A stretch of 64,000 bases of DNA from Lewinellaceae bacterium (lineage in GTDB: Bacteria; Bacteroidota; Bacteroidia; Chitinophagales; Saprospiraceae): positions 3,830,501-3,894,500 of the forward strand of contig JACJYK010000001.1 of assembly GCA_020636135.1 (NCBI GenBank), in the 5' to 3' direction. Below the pieces are notes generated by a model. That model was not told the DNA's origin. It saw only the letters and a list, made by a program, of their open reading frames with translations, and made no database searches. Shown here piece by piece: positions 25,050 to 34,075 of this stretch (positions are counted from its first letter, which is position 1; each line of letters begins with the position of its first letter). Position numbers and translations under genes: made by a program.

Positions 25050-27179
25050 GTGAATACCTCCACAAAAAATCAAGCGCTGCAGGCCGATCTTTCCGATGCC
25101 ACTGAACTGGCCGAGCGGATAAGTGCCTATCAAAGAGGAACCATTGAAGAAGAGCGATTCAAACATTTCCGGTTGACCCGTGGAGTCTATGGCCAGCGTC
25201 AGCAGGGTGTTCATATGTTCCGGACCAAATTACCCCTGGGTCGGATCACCGTCGCGCAACTGAGGATGATGGCCATCCTGTCCAACAACTATGCTACCGG
25301 GAACCTGCATCTAACGACCCGTCAAAACATCCAGTTTCACTATGTCAAACTGGAAAATACACCGGCCATCTGGGAAGCGCTGGCCTCTGTTGGCGTCAAT
25401 GCGCGGGAAGCATGTGGCAATACAGTACGCAACATAACGGCCTCCCCTTTCGCAGGCATCGATCCGGAAGAGCCTTTTGATGTCGGCCCCTACGCCATGG
25501 CAACGTACCACCATTTTCTTCGCAACCCAGTCTGCCAGGAGATGGGCCGGAAGGTCAAAATGGCCTTCTCTTCCAGCGTCCGTGACACCGCTTATTCCTA
25601 TTTCCATGATTTTGGATTTATCCCTTTGATCCGTGATGGAAAGCGGGGTTTCAAAGTAGTCATCGGCGGTGGACTGGGAGCTCAATCCATCGTTGCAGAG
25701 ACGGCTTTTGATTTTTTACCAGCAGATCAAATCTTAGCATTTACCGAAGCAGCAGTCCGGGTATTTGACCGCCTCGGAGAAAGGGAAAAGCGCTACAAAG
25801 CAAGAATGAAATACCTGGTCCAAAAGCTGGGCAAAGATGCATTCCTGGACCTGGTACGCCAGGAAATGATTGCTGTAAGTCCTCAGGTCATTCCTGTTGA
25901 TTCCGAGAGCTGGACTGCGGCAAAAGGGCCTGCTTGGGAAGAGAATAACCCATCCGGAACCATCGCTGAACCGGATTACAATCTGTGGTTGCGGACCAAT
26001 GTCTATGATCAAAAAAACAGCGATCGCAAAGCCGTGGGAATCAAGATCCGTCTGGGTGACCTGCCCTCCGGCAAAGCCCTGGCACTGGCTGACCTGATCC
26101 CAGATCATGCCGCAGATGACATCCGCATTACCGTGCAGCAGGGATTGTTATTACGGGAAGTACACCCGAACGCACTGCCCCACCTCTACCAGGCGTTAAA
26201 GTCTATTGATCTGGCCGATCCCGGATTTAACACCATCCTGGATATAACGGCTTGCCCGGGAACAGACACCTGCAATCTTGGGGTGACCAACAGCACGGCT
26301 GTAAGCCATGAGATTGAATCGTATCTGGCCCAAAAGCATCCACAGCTCGCTGAAAACAAAGACATCCAGATCAAGATCAGCGGATGCATGAATTCATGCG
26401 GTCAGCATATGGCTGCACAGATCGGCCTCCACGGGAGTTCGATAAAGGTCAATGATCGAATCGTCCCCGCCATGCAATTGGTCTTAGGTGGTGGACTGGA
26501 TCCCGACGGAGATGCTTTCATCGGTGAGAAGGTCATCAAATTACCCACGAAACGTATCCTCCGGGCATTTGACCTGATACTCGGAGATTATACGAGCCAC
26601 CGGGAAGAAAAGGAATCCTTCAATCATTATTATTACCGCACCGGAAAGAAACATTTTTATCACCTGCTCAAGGAACTTGCCGATACGGACGATCTCTCCG
26701 AAGAGGAATTTCGCGATTGGGGGCAACCTGCCGAATACGTGCAGGCCATTGGTGTCGGAGAATGTGCGGGGGCGGCTCTGGATGTGATCGGCTCCATCTT
26801 CGGAGACGCGGAGCAACGACTGCTTAAAGCTTCCGAAGCACTGGAAGAAGAATATTGGGCCGGAGCCATCTACTACTCCTACAACGCGCTGGTCATCACG
26901 GCGAAAGCCCTGCTACTCGCCAAAGATATCCATTGCAACACCCATGCCGGTATCATTGAGGACTTCCAGACCCATTATGGTTCCGAATCACCCTTCGCCG
27001 AATACGGAAATTTTACGGACCTGGCAGGTGCTATCTCCAATGAAGAGCCCTCGGAAACTTTTGCTATTCGCCAATATGAGACAGCCAGAGCATTTCTCCA
27101 CGACGCCTGCACGCTCCGGCAGAAACAATTGAAGGGTAACAAAGACCATCTGGTCATTACCGAACACTATAAAGCATGA
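25050..27179 (+). CDS. Ferredoxin-dependent sulfite reductase (nitrite/sulfite reductase family) with C-terminal HEPN domain
   Basis: A 709-residue fusion. Residues ~1-550 form a siroheme/[4Fe-4S] reductase with two ferrodoxin-like and two catalytic repeats. The cluster ligands are C402 and C408 (TACPGTDTCNL) and C446 and C450 (SGCMNSCGQH). It would reduce sulfite to sulfide with six electrons, using the ferredoxin encoded at 30213. Residues ~570-709 look like a HEPN helical domain (DAEQRLLKASEALEEEYWAGAIYYSYNALVITAKALLLAKD). This fusion is known in Bacteroidota but its purpose is unclear. Start is GTG at 25050, with an in-frame TAA just upstream. Sulfite rather than nitrite is favoured by the cysH and attenuator context. 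Confidence 0.9.
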   Translation: MNTSTKNQALQADLSDATELAERISAYQRGTIEEERFKHFRLTRGVYGQRQQGVHMFRTKLPLGRITVAQLRMMAILSNNYATGNLHLTTRQNIQFHYVKLENTPAIWEALASVGVNAREACGNTVRNITASPFAGIDPEEPFDVGPYAMATYHHFLRNPVCQEMGRKVKMAFSSSVRDTAYSYFHDFGFIPLIRDGKRGFKVVIGGGLGAQSIVAETAFDFLPADQILAFTEAAVRVFDRLGEREKRYKARMKYLVQKLGKDAFLDLVRQEMIAVSPQVIPVDSESWTAAKGPAWEENNPSGTIAEPDYNLWLRTNVYDQKNSDRKAVGIKIRLGDLPSGKALALADLIPDHAADDIRITVQQGLLLREVHPNALPHLYQALKSIDLADPGFNTILDITACPGTDTCNLGVTNSTAVSHEIESYLAQKHPQLAENKDIQIKISGCMNSCGQHMAAQIGLHGSSIKVNDRIVPAMQLVLGGGLDPDGDAFIGEKVIKLPTKRILRAFDLILGDYTSHREEKESFNHYYYRTGKKHFYHLLKELADTDDLSEEEFRDWGQPAEYVQAIGVGECAGAALDVIGSIFGDAEQRLLKASEALEEEYWAGAIYYSYNALVITAKALLLAKDIHCNTHAGIIEDFQTHYGSESPFAEYGNFTDLAGAISNEEPSETFAIRQYETARAFLHDACTLRQKQLKGNKDHLVITEHYKA

Positions 27180-27916
27180 GCGCCTCACGATTTACTTTAG
27201 TCGGAGCCGGTCCCGGAGACCCGGGCCTGATTACCCTCAAAGGCTATCAAGCCATAGCGGAAGCGGATGTCATCCTGTATGATGCATTGGTGGATCCGGT
27301 AACCCTGAAACACGCACGTCCCCAGGCATTGCTGGAGTGCGTCGGCAAACGCGCCGGGCAACCCTCCTGGACACAAGAGGCTATTCATGCCCGGATTGTG
27401 GAACTGGCACCTGATCATAACCATATTGTTCGACTGAAAGGCGGTGATCCTTTTGTTTTCGGACGGGGATACGAAGAAATCGAATTTGCCCGGACACTGG
27501 GATTGACGGTCACCGTAATTCCAGGTGTTACCAGCGCAACGAGCGTTCCGGCCCTGGCAGGCATACCCATAACGCACCGGGAGGTCAGCCGCAGTTTCCA
27601 GGTCATCACCGCATCGACCAATAACGGCCTGCTGAGTGAAGATCTCCGGAAGTCCACTGCACTGCCAGGCACGAAAATAATTCTGATGGGATTGGGCAAG
27701 CTAAAAGAGATTGTAGAGATCTACCGGCAGCATTTCTCCGGGTCACTGAGTATCGCCATTCTTGAAAAAGGATCAAGCAGCGATCAACGGACCATTGCCG
27801 GTACCCTCGACAACATTGTACAGCTTGCCCATTCCGCACGGGCAAAGGCGCCAGCCATTATCATCATCGGGGACGTAGTTCAACTATTACAAAACCAAAC
27901 GGTCTATGGAAGCTAA
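27176..27916 (+). CDS. cobA: Uroporphyrinogen-III C-methyltransferase (SUMT)
   Basis: A 246-residue SAM-dependent methyltransferase converting uroporphyrinogen III to precorrin-2, the first step of siroheme synthesis. The N-terminal VGAGPGDPGLIT and the RLKGGDPFVFGRGYEE motifs are diagnostic, as is PGVTSATSVPALAGIPITHR. It overlaps the reductase stop by 4 nt (ATGA), implying translational coupling. Here the methyltransferase and the dehydrogenase/chelatase are separate genes rather than the fused CysG of enterobacteria. Confidence 0.95.
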   Translation: MSASRFTLVGAGPGDPGLITLKGYQAIAEADVILYDALVDPVTLKHARPQALLECVGKRAGQPSWTQEAIHARIVELAPDHNHIVRLKGGDPFVFGRGYEEIEFARTLGLTVTVIPGVTSATSVPALAGIPITHREVSRSFQVITASTNNGLLSEDLRKSTALPGTKIILMGLGKLKEIVEIYRQHFSGSLSIAILEKGSSSDQRTIAGTLDNIVQLAHSARAKAPAIIIIGDVVQLLQNQTVYGS

Positions 27917-28487
27917 TACCTTATTTCCCATTTTCCTGAAAGCGGAAGAACTCCAGATCCTGATCGTTGGAGGCGGAGGAGTCGGGACTGAAAAACTGCA
28001 TTTCCTGCTTAAAAGTAGTCCACAGGCCCTGGTTACCATTCTCAGCGAGACTTTTTCCGATGAGATCGATGACCTGATCCGGGAAGCAGGAGCACTGTAT
28101 GTCCGGAGGATCCGGAAATCTTTCGAACCAACCGATGTCCAGGGATTCCACCTGGTAATAGCAGCTACCAGCGATGAAACAACCAATGGGGAAATCATGG
28201 AAGCCTGTCATGCCCACCGGGTATTGGTCAATGTAGCAGACGACCCCGGGAAATGTGATTTCTACCTGGGATCTATTGTCACGCGAGGCAATCTTAAAGT
28301 GGGTATTTCAACCAATGGCAAATCCCCTACCCTGGCCAAGCGGATGCGTGAATACCTCGAGGATCTCCTGCCGGAGGAAATAGATGAACTCACATTGCAC
28401 CTCCACCATTATCGCAACTCACTGACGTGTGACTTTCATGAAAAAGTCCACAACCTCAATCAATTAACCAAAGCATTACTAAGATGA
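27906..28487 (+). CDS. Precorrin-2 dehydrogenase / sirohydrochlorin ferrochelatase (Met8/CysG-N type)
   Basis: A 193-residue bifunctional enzyme of the CysG N-terminal/Met8p type, oxidising precorrin-2 with NAD+ and inserting iron to give siroheme. The NAD-binding loop is VGGGGVGTEK (residues ~17-26), and the conserved aspartate of both activities is in NVADDPGKCDFYLGSI. STNGKSPTLAKRMRE is also typical. It overlaps cobA by 11 nt. No separate SirB or CbiX chelatase is seen, so this protein probably does both steps. Confidence 0.92.
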   Translation: MEANTLFPIFLKAEELQILIVGGGGVGTEKLHFLLKSSPQALVTILSETFSDEIDDLIREAGALYVRRIRKSFEPTDVQGFHLVIAATSDETTNGEIMEACHAHRVLVNVADDPGKCDFYLGSIVTRGNLKVGISTNGKSPTLAKRMREYLEDLLPEEIDELTLHLHHYRNSLTCDFHEKVHNLNQLTKALLR

Positions 28488-29203
28488 AGTCATCGGCACA
28501 AAGCATCAACGGAAATCCCCCATTGACTGTGGATGGATTGAATCAATCCTTCGATGGGCTGGAACCGGTGCTCGGACTGCAGCGCCTGTTCAAAACCTAT
28601 GCTGCAGAAGACATCCTGATCACCACCTCATTCGGCACCAAATCCATTTACCTCCTTTATCTGCTGAATCAGGTTGCTCCGGGTCATCCGGTGTATTTCA
28701 TCGATACGGGATTCCATTTTACCGAAACAATTTCATACCGGGACAGCCTGATCCGGAGACTGGGCTTAAATATCGTGACGATCGATCCGCATCCGGAAGA
28801 ACATGCCCTGACGAAAGAAGAGTCCTGGTGGATCGAGCATCCCAAGATGTGCTGCACCATCAATAAAATAGCCCCACTCCAGCCTTACATCGAGCGGCAT
28901 AAAGTATGGGTCAGCAGCCTGATGGCCTACCAAAATGAATACCGTGCCAATCTGAGGCTCTTTGAACAACAGGGCGATATCCTCAAATACCACCCACTGC
29001 TCCATGTATCTGAGACCACTTTTAATACCACACTTGATGACCTGGATCTGCCCATCCACCCCTTGTTCTATCTTGGCTATGAATCCATCGGGTGTATGCA
29101 TTGTACGAAACCCGGAAAAGGCAGGGAAGGTCGCTGGTCAGGGAAAACCAAAACCGAATGCGGGTTGCACCTGAAATATTTCACCAAACACGAACAAGCA
29201 TGA
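28484..29203 (+). CDS. cysH: Adenylylsulfate/phosphoadenylylsulfate reductase (CysH family)
   Basis: A 239-residue CysH-family reductase making sulfite from activated sulfate. The nucleotide-binding part has TTSFGTKSIYLLYLL. A CC pair (C123, C124) and a CxxC (C204, C207) form the CC-Xn-CxxC signature of [4Fe-4S] binding, which points to adenylylsulfate (APS) rather than PAPS as substrate. The catalytic cysteine is C226 in TECGLH. Its start overlaps the preceding stop by 4 nt. ATP sulfurylase is not in this window. Sulfite produced here is the substrate of the reductase at the head of the operon. Confidence 0.93.
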   Translation: MKSSAQSINGNPPLTVDGLNQSFDGLEPVLGLQRLFKTYAAEDILITTSFGTKSIYLLYLLNQVAPGHPVYFIDTGFHFTETISYRDSLIRRLGLNIVTIDPHPEEHALTKEESWWIEHPKMCCTINKIAPLQPYIERHKVWVSSLMAYQNEYRANLRLFEQQGDILKYHPLLHVSETTFNTTLDDLDLPIHPLFYLGYESIGCMHCTKPGKGREGRWSGKTKTECGLHLKYFTKHEQA

Positions 29204-30201
29204 TAGAGACCGACATCCTGATCATTGGTGCCGGCCCCTGTGGATTGTTTATTGTCTTCGAAGCAGGGTTGCTGAAGTTAAGGTGCCATCTGGTCGATGT
29301 ATTGCCCGCACCTGGTGGCCAGTGTACGGAGATATATCCCAAAAAGCCGATATACGATATTCCAGGCTACCCCAGCATCCTTGCCGGTGAGCTGATTGAC
29401 AATCTTCTCGAACAGATAGCGCCTTTCAAACCAGGCTTCACCCTGGGTGAACGTGCCGAAACACTGGAAGACTCCCAGGATCATTTTATCCTTACGACCA
29501 ATAAGGGTACCCGGATCAAGGCCCCGGTGGTAGCGATCGCCGGCGGTCTCGGCAGCTTCGAGCCACGTAAACCACCACTGGACCGGCTTGAACACTTTGA
29601 AGATCATGGTGTCGACTACATCATCCGCGATCCGGAAAAATTTCGTGATAAACGGGTTGTGCTAGCCGGTGGTGGTGATTCTGCCCTGGACTGGACCATT
29701 CACCTGGCGGGCATCGCCCGCGAAGTCACCCTGGTACATCGTCGTTCCGGATTCCGGGGTGCCCCGGATTCTGTCGAAAAAATCAATACGCTCTCCACAA
29801 AGGGACAGGTAAACCTCATTACTAATGCCGAGATCACCGAATTGTCTGGCAATGGCAAATTGCAGGGTGTCATCATCGACCAGGAAGGACAACCGCTCAG
29901 GATGCTCGAGGTGGATTATTTCCTGCCCTTGTTCGGGTTGTCACCGAAACTTGGTCCGATCGGAGACTGGGGATTGCAGATTGACAAGAATGCTATTGAG
30001 GTAAATACGCTGGACTATTCAACCAATGTACCGGGTATTTATGCCATTGGCGACATCAATACATACCCCGGAAAACTCAAGTTGATCTTGTGCGGCTTTC
30101 ACGAGGCAACACTGATGGTTCAATCCGCCTTTAAGCGCATCCATCCGGACCGCAAACTCCAGTTTAAATACACCACCGTCAACGGAATCGAAGCCTTATA
30201 A
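29200..30201 (+). CDS. Ferredoxin-NADP+ reductase, thioredoxin-reductase-like type
   Basis: A 333-residue FAD/NAD(P)H oxidoreductase from the ATG at 29200, which overlaps the cysH stop (ATGA); the longer frame from 29092 is rejected. FAD-binding motif DILIIGAGPCGL and second dinucleotide motif VVLAGGGDSALDWTIHLAG are present. The CxxC redox pair of true thioredoxin reductases is absent, and GVYAIGD-like GIYAIGDINTYPGKLKLILCGFHEA closes the fold, all typical of YumC-type ferredoxin-NADP reductases. With the ferredoxin next door it should feed NADPH electrons to sulfite reductase. Confidence 0.9.
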   Translation: MIETDILIIGAGPCGLFIVFEAGLLKLRCHLVDVLPAPGGQCTEIYPKKPIYDIPGYPSILAGELIDNLLEQIAPFKPGFTLGERAETLEDSQDHFILTTNKGTRIKAPVVAIAGGLGSFEPRKPPLDRLEHFEDHGVDYIIRDPEKFRDKRVVLAGGGDSALDWTIHLAGIAREVTLVHRRSGFRGAPDSVEKINTLSTKGQVNLITNAEITELSGNGKLQGVIIDQEGQPLRMLEVDYFLPLFGLSPKLGPIGDWGLQIDKNAIEVNTLDYSTNVPGIYAIGDINTYPGKLKLILCGFHEATLMVQSAFKRIHPDRKLQFKYTTVNGIEAL

Positions 30202-30212
30202 CAAAAGAACAC

Positions 30213-30539
30213 ATGAACACTGCAATACGCATCACGATCATTGACCGGGAGGAGCGCTCCCATATCCTGGAGGCGCCCACCGATATCGGCATGAACCTCA
30301 TGGAGTTGTGCAAAGCATTTGAGTTACCCGTAGCCGGCACCTGTGGAGGCATGGCCCTTTGTGCCAGCTGCCATGGCTATGTATTGTCTGACCATGACCT
30401 GGGTAATCCGGGGGAAGCGGAAGAAGATATGCTGGACCAGGCATTTCTGGTTCAGTCCAACAGCAGGCTGTGTTGTCAACTTGCTATCCGGGATCACATG
30501 GACGGGTTGATTTTTAAACTAGCTGAAAGTGGACTATGA
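30213..30539 (+). CDS. [2Fe-2S] ferredoxin
   Basis: A 108-residue adrenodoxin-type ferredoxin. Cluster ligands are in TCGGMALCASC (C-x5-C-x2-C) with the fourth in NSRLCCQL. The NPGEAEEDMLDQAF segment is typical of the family. It lies 11 bp after the ferredoxin reductase gene and overlaps hemA by 4 nt. The likely role is to carry electrons from the neighbouring reductase to sulfite reductase; use by other partners is possible. Confidence 0.92.
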   Translation: MNTAIRITIIDREERSHILEAPTDIGMNLMELCKAFELPVAGTCGGMALCASCHGYVLSDHDLGNPGEAEEDMLDQAFLVQSNSRLCCQLAIRDHMDGLIFKLAESGL

Positions 30540-31552
30540 ACATCATACAAGACTATCAGATGATCGGCTTAAACCACCACCGGTCCGACTTCCGGGTACG
30601 TGGTGCCGTAAGCCTGCATGGAGAACAGCGTAAAACTTTCTACCGGCAGGCCCAAAAATCAGGATTCACCGGTTTTGTACTGAGCACCTGCAATCGCACG
30701 GAGATCTACTTCAGTGCTACAACCTATGACGAGGTACTCAGGATATGGAAGAAATGTTGTCCTGAAGCCAAATTCTCCCGGAACTGCCTGATCCACCTCT
30801 CCGGCCCGGACATGCTGAATCATCTGTATGAAGTAGCCTGCGGCCTGGATGCCAGAGTGCCCGGAGATAATGAAATCCTGGGCCAGCTGAAGGAAGCCGT
30901 AAGTGAAGCCCGGGAGGCAAAATTACTACCCGGAATATGGCAAAAGATCACCAATAGTGCCATTTCCTGCAGCCGGAAGATCCGTAATTCAACCCATTTC
31001 AACAGCGGTACTACTTCCATTCCGTATACCATCAGCAAGCGGATCCGTATCTGTGCTGGTAAATCTCCAAAGATCCTGGTCCTCGGTACCGGAGCAATGG
31101 CCACGCTATGCATAAAGTACATCAACAATCACCTGCCGGACCGTGAACTGGCAATTGCCTCCAGGTGTCCGGAGAAAGCACGCCGGATGGCTTCGGAGTG
31201 CGGAGGAGATGCAGTTTTACTCCCTGCTGACAACGCTGACTTTGCAAGGTATGATGCCGTAATTTCCGCTTTACAACTGGACCGTCCTCAGTATGAAATA
31301 CCGCACGGCAAGTCATTGATCTTTGATCTGGGGATCCCGGCCAATTTCAAAACTGAGGTACATTCGGATCGTTATCAACATCTGGACTGGCTGGCAGCAG
31401 GTGTTAAGATCACCCTGGGTTGCCGTTCCGGTGAAGTGCTTAAGGTGCGGCGTATCATCCAGGAATATCTGCAAGCCTGGGATGAGTGGGAAGAGCAAAG
31501 AAAGCGCGTCACCGGGCAACTAAATTTGATGGCATGCAGCCGCTCCGCATAG
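30536..31552 (+). CDS. hemA: Glutamyl-tRNA reductase, short form
   Basis: A 338-residue HemA, which makes glutamate-1-semialdehyde from glutamyl-tRNA, the first step of C5 tetrapyrrole synthesis. The catalytic cysteine is C52 in LSTCNRTEIY. GDNEILGQLKEA and the NADPH-binding LVLGTGAMATLCIKYI follow in order. The usual length is 400-430 residues. Here the C-terminal dimerisation domain seems to be missing or reduced to a short tail, although the reading frame is clean. ATGA overlap with the ferredoxin gene and a 19-nt overlap with hemC place it inside the operon. Confidence 0.9.
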   Translation: MNIIQDYQMIGLNHHRSDFRVRGAVSLHGEQRKTFYRQAQKSGFTGFVLSTCNRTEIYFSATTYDEVLRIWKKCCPEAKFSRNCLIHLSGPDMLNHLYEVACGLDARVPGDNEILGQLKEAVSEAREAKLLPGIWQKITNSAISCSRKIRNSTHFNSGTTSIPYTISKRIRICAGKSPKILVLGTGAMATLCIKYINNHLPDRELAIASRCPEKARRMASECGGDAVLLPADNADFARYDAVISALQLDRPQYEIPHGKSLIFDLGIPANFKTEVHSDRYQHLDWLAAGVKITLGCRSGEVLKVRRIIQEYLQAWDEWEEQRKRVTGQLNLMACSRSA

Positions 31553-32418
31553 GCACCCGTGGAAGTCACCTGGCCTTGTGGCAAGCCAGCCAGGTGGAAA
31601 ATGCGCTGCAACAGCAAGGTTTCGAGACTTTAACTGAGACCATAAGAACGCAGGGCGATCAGGATCAGCTGACTCCTCTGGATCGTTTTCCGGAGCGGGG
31701 TGTTTTCACCAAAGCCATCGACCAGGCTGTTCTGGACGGGCATATGGATCTTGCCGTTCACTCGCTTAAAGACTTGCCCGTGATTTTACCTGAAGGTATA
31801 ATCCTGGCCGCTGTCTTACCACGCGATCACTGGGCGGATGTTTTGATCACAAAATCCTCCTTTCATCCCGGACACACGAATTGCATCGCAACAAGTAGTT
31901 CGCGACGTAAAGCACAGTGGAAAGCTCGTTATCCTCTAAGCCGTTTTGTGGATATCCGGGGAAACATGGAGGTTCGCCTGCAAAAGTTTGCTGCCAACGC
32001 ATGGGATGGCCTGATCCTCTCCAAAGCCGGCCTGGACCGCATCGGCCTGTTGCCCAAGGGCGCAATTGACCTGGAATGGATGGTCCCTGCTCCCGGTCAG
32101 GGAGTCATTGGGGTAACGTGCCGTGAAGATGATGTCGAATCTTACCGGAAAGTACAAGGTATCAATGACCCGGAGACCTGGATCTGCATCGGTATGGAGC
32201 GACATTTCATGCAGCAAATTGAAATGGCTTGTCAGGCTCCCGTTGGCGCTTTGGCTCTCATAAGTGACGGACTATTAACATTTACCGGCAGTATCCACTC
32301 TCCGGAAGGCCTGAAGATCTGGCAGCGAAGTGTTACCTGTCCGGTGTCTGAAGCAGGCCACCACCTTCCCGATCTGTGCCTGGAGGCAAAACATCATGTC
32401 CTAAAATCCGGGCTATGA
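31534..32418 (+). CDS. hemC: Porphobilinogen deaminase (hydroxymethylbilane synthase)
   Basis: A 294-residue HemC starting at ATG 31534 (MQPLRIGTRGSHLALWQA), overlapping hemA by 19 nt; the longer frame from 31486 is rejected because the family begins at this motif. The dipyrromethane cofactor cysteine is in EMACQAPVGALAL, and DLAVHSLKDLP is the substrate-binding loop. It polymerises four porphobilinogen molecules into hydroxymethylbilane. Confidence 0.95.
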   Translation: MQPLRIGTRGSHLALWQASQVENALQQQGFETLTETIRTQGDQDQLTPLDRFPERGVFTKAIDQAVLDGHMDLAVHSLKDLPVILPEGIILAAVLPRDHWADVLITKSSFHPGHTNCIATSSSRRKAQWKARYPLSRFVDIRGNMEVRLQKFAANAWDGLILSKAGLDRIGLLPKGAIDLEWMVPAPGQGVIGVTCREDDVESYRKVQGINDPETWICIGMERHFMQQIEMACQAPVGALALISDGLLTFTGSIHSPEGLKIWQRSVTCPVSEAGHHLPDLCLEAKHHVLKSGL

Positions 32419-33098
32419 ATGCTTTATTACTGAAGGCGGCTACTGAAGAAGATATCCTGGTGATCAGGCAGTTTGGGATTCCGGCCATCTTTTCACCGGT
32501 TTTCGAATATTTTCCCTGTGTACATCCGGAGATGGTGACAAATCTATTAGCTCTGGAAAATACCGGGTGGATCTTTACCAGTAAGCGGGCAGTAACCGCA
32601 GTAATGAAATACCTACCCTCTGCGTCAAGCGATCACCCGATACTTAGCGTCGGTCATGGTTGTGCACACCTCCTATCTGAAAACGGATTTCGAGTCAATG
32701 AGACTTTTGACTGTGCTACTGCTCTGGCTTCCTCGCTATATGGATATAAAGCCAAATCCTGGATCTATTTCTGCGGAGCGGTCCGCCGTCCCGAGATCCG
32801 CAATTATTGTTTGCAATACCGAATTCATCTTCAGGAAGAAGTCGTCTATGAACATCGTCAGCTGGCTCTGGATCTAACCACCAGCACCTTTACAAGCATC
32901 TGGGCATTCAGCAGTGCGACATTAAAAGCGTTTACAGACCAAACCCAGAACCGGTATTCAGACCTGCCACTCTTTTGCATAGGACCAACGACTGCGGACA
33001 CAGGCAGATCCCTTGGCTTCCGAAAGATCTTTACGAGTATCATTCCTGATCTGCCAGCCATGGCCAGGCTTTATCAACAAAGCAACTTCATTTTATGA
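32415..33098 (+). CDS. hemD: Uroporphyrinogen-III synthase
   Basis: A 227-residue protein starting at ATG 32415 in a 4-nt overlap with hemC. HemD proteins are weakly conserved; the support is the two-domain alternating pattern, the TGWIFTSKRAVTAVMKYL segment (equivalent to the common WTSANAV-type motif), the late FCIGPTTADTGRSLGF segment, the right length, and its place between hemC and hemB. It cyclises hydroxymethylbilane to uroporphyrinogen III, the branch point for siroheme. Confidence 0.82.
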   Translation: MNALLLKAATEEDILVIRQFGIPAIFSPVFEYFPCVHPEMVTNLLALENTGWIFTSKRAVTAVMKYLPSASSDHPILSVGHGCAHLLSENGFRVNETFDCATALASSLYGYKAKSWIYFCGAVRRPEIRNYCLQYRIHLQEEVVYEHRQLALDLTTSTFTSIWAFSSATLKAFTDQTQNRYSDLPLFCIGPTTADTGRSLGFRKIFTSIIPDLPAMARLYQQSNFIL

Positions 33099-34075
33099 CA
33101 TCATTTCCACAGATACGGCACCGGCGTCTGCGTACCAGCGCCAATCTGAGAGATCTGGTCGCCGAAACACACCTGCACCGGCAGGATTTGGTGGTCCCGC
33201 TCTTCGTAACCGGACACGGCGCGGCCCAACAGGATATCCCTTCGATGCCCGGCTATTTCCGGTATACTCCGCCTGCCTTACTAAAGCGAATTGAGACATG
33301 TATGGCACAGGGATTATCGCGATTTATCCTTTTTGCCAAAATTGAAGAACAACACAAAGACAACACCGGAGCAAGTGCCATTGACGCCGACGGACTCTTT
33401 CCAGCTACAATAGCCAAGATCAAAACGGCATTTCCGGAATGTACTTTATTTACCGATGTGGCTCTGGATCCCTATTCCAGTTTCGGCCACGACGGCCTGG
33501 TCAATGGTCTGGAGATCGTCAATGATCCAACCGTGGAAATACTTGCCCAAATGGCCGTGATCCATGCGCAGGCGGGTGCTGACTTTATCGCACCCTCGGA
33601 CATGATGGACGGCAGGGTACAAGCCATCCGAACGGCACTGGATAAAGCAGGACAGCACCATACAGGCATTCTGGCCTATTCGGCCAAATACGCATCGGCT
33701 TTTTACGGGCCATTTCGCGATGCCCTGCACTCCGCTCCTGGCTTCGGGGATAAATCCTCTTATCAGATGGACTATCGCAATGCACGTGAAGCCGTGAAAG
33801 AGACGCTGGCAGACATAGCCGAAGGAGCTGATATGGTGATGATCAAACCGGCCCTGGCCTATCTTGACATCATCTGCCGGGTGCGGGAGATCACCAACCT
33901 TCCGGTAGCGGCCTATCAGGTATCCGGAGAATACAGCATGATCAAGGCGGCAGCAGAAAAGGGATGGTTGAATGAAACATTAGCCATCAGGGAGACCCTT
34001 ACCGCAATAAAGCGGTCCGGAGCGGACATCATCATTTCCTATTTCGCCGAACAAGCGCTGCCATGGCTGATCTGA
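33095..34075 (+). CDS. hemB: Delta-aminolevulinic acid dehydratase
   Basis: A 326-residue HemB (porphobilinogen synthase). The two Schiff-base lysines are in YSAKYASAFYGPF and MIKPALAYLD. The metal site reads DVALDPYSSFGHDG, lacking the cysteines of zinc-dependent enzymes, so this is the magnesium-type enzyme. It condenses two 5-aminolevulinate molecules to porphobilinogen. It overlaps hemD by 4 nt and hemL by 13 nt. Confidence 0.96.
   Translation: MTSFPQIRHRRLRTSANLRDLVAETHLHRQDLVVPLFVTGHGAAQQDIPSMPGYFRYTPPALLKRIETCMAQGLSRFILFAKIEEQHKDNTGASAIDADGLFPATIAKIKTAFPECTLFTDVALDPYSSFGHDGLVNGLEIVNDPTVEILAQMAVIHAQAGADFIAPSDMMDGRVQAIRTALDKAGQHHTGILAYSAKYASAFYGPFRDALHSAPGFGDKSSYQMDYRNAREAVKETLADIAEGADMVMIKPALAYLDIICRVREITNLPVAAYQVSGEYSMIKAAAEKGWLNETLAIRETLTAIKRSGADIIISYFAEQALPWLI

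Noticed and set aside
29092..29199. Upstream extension of the ferredoxin reductase frame to 29092
   Set aside because: It overlaps the C-terminal iron-sulfur part of cysH; the FAD motif starts right after the ATG at 29200, which has a 4-nt ATGA overlap typical of this operon.
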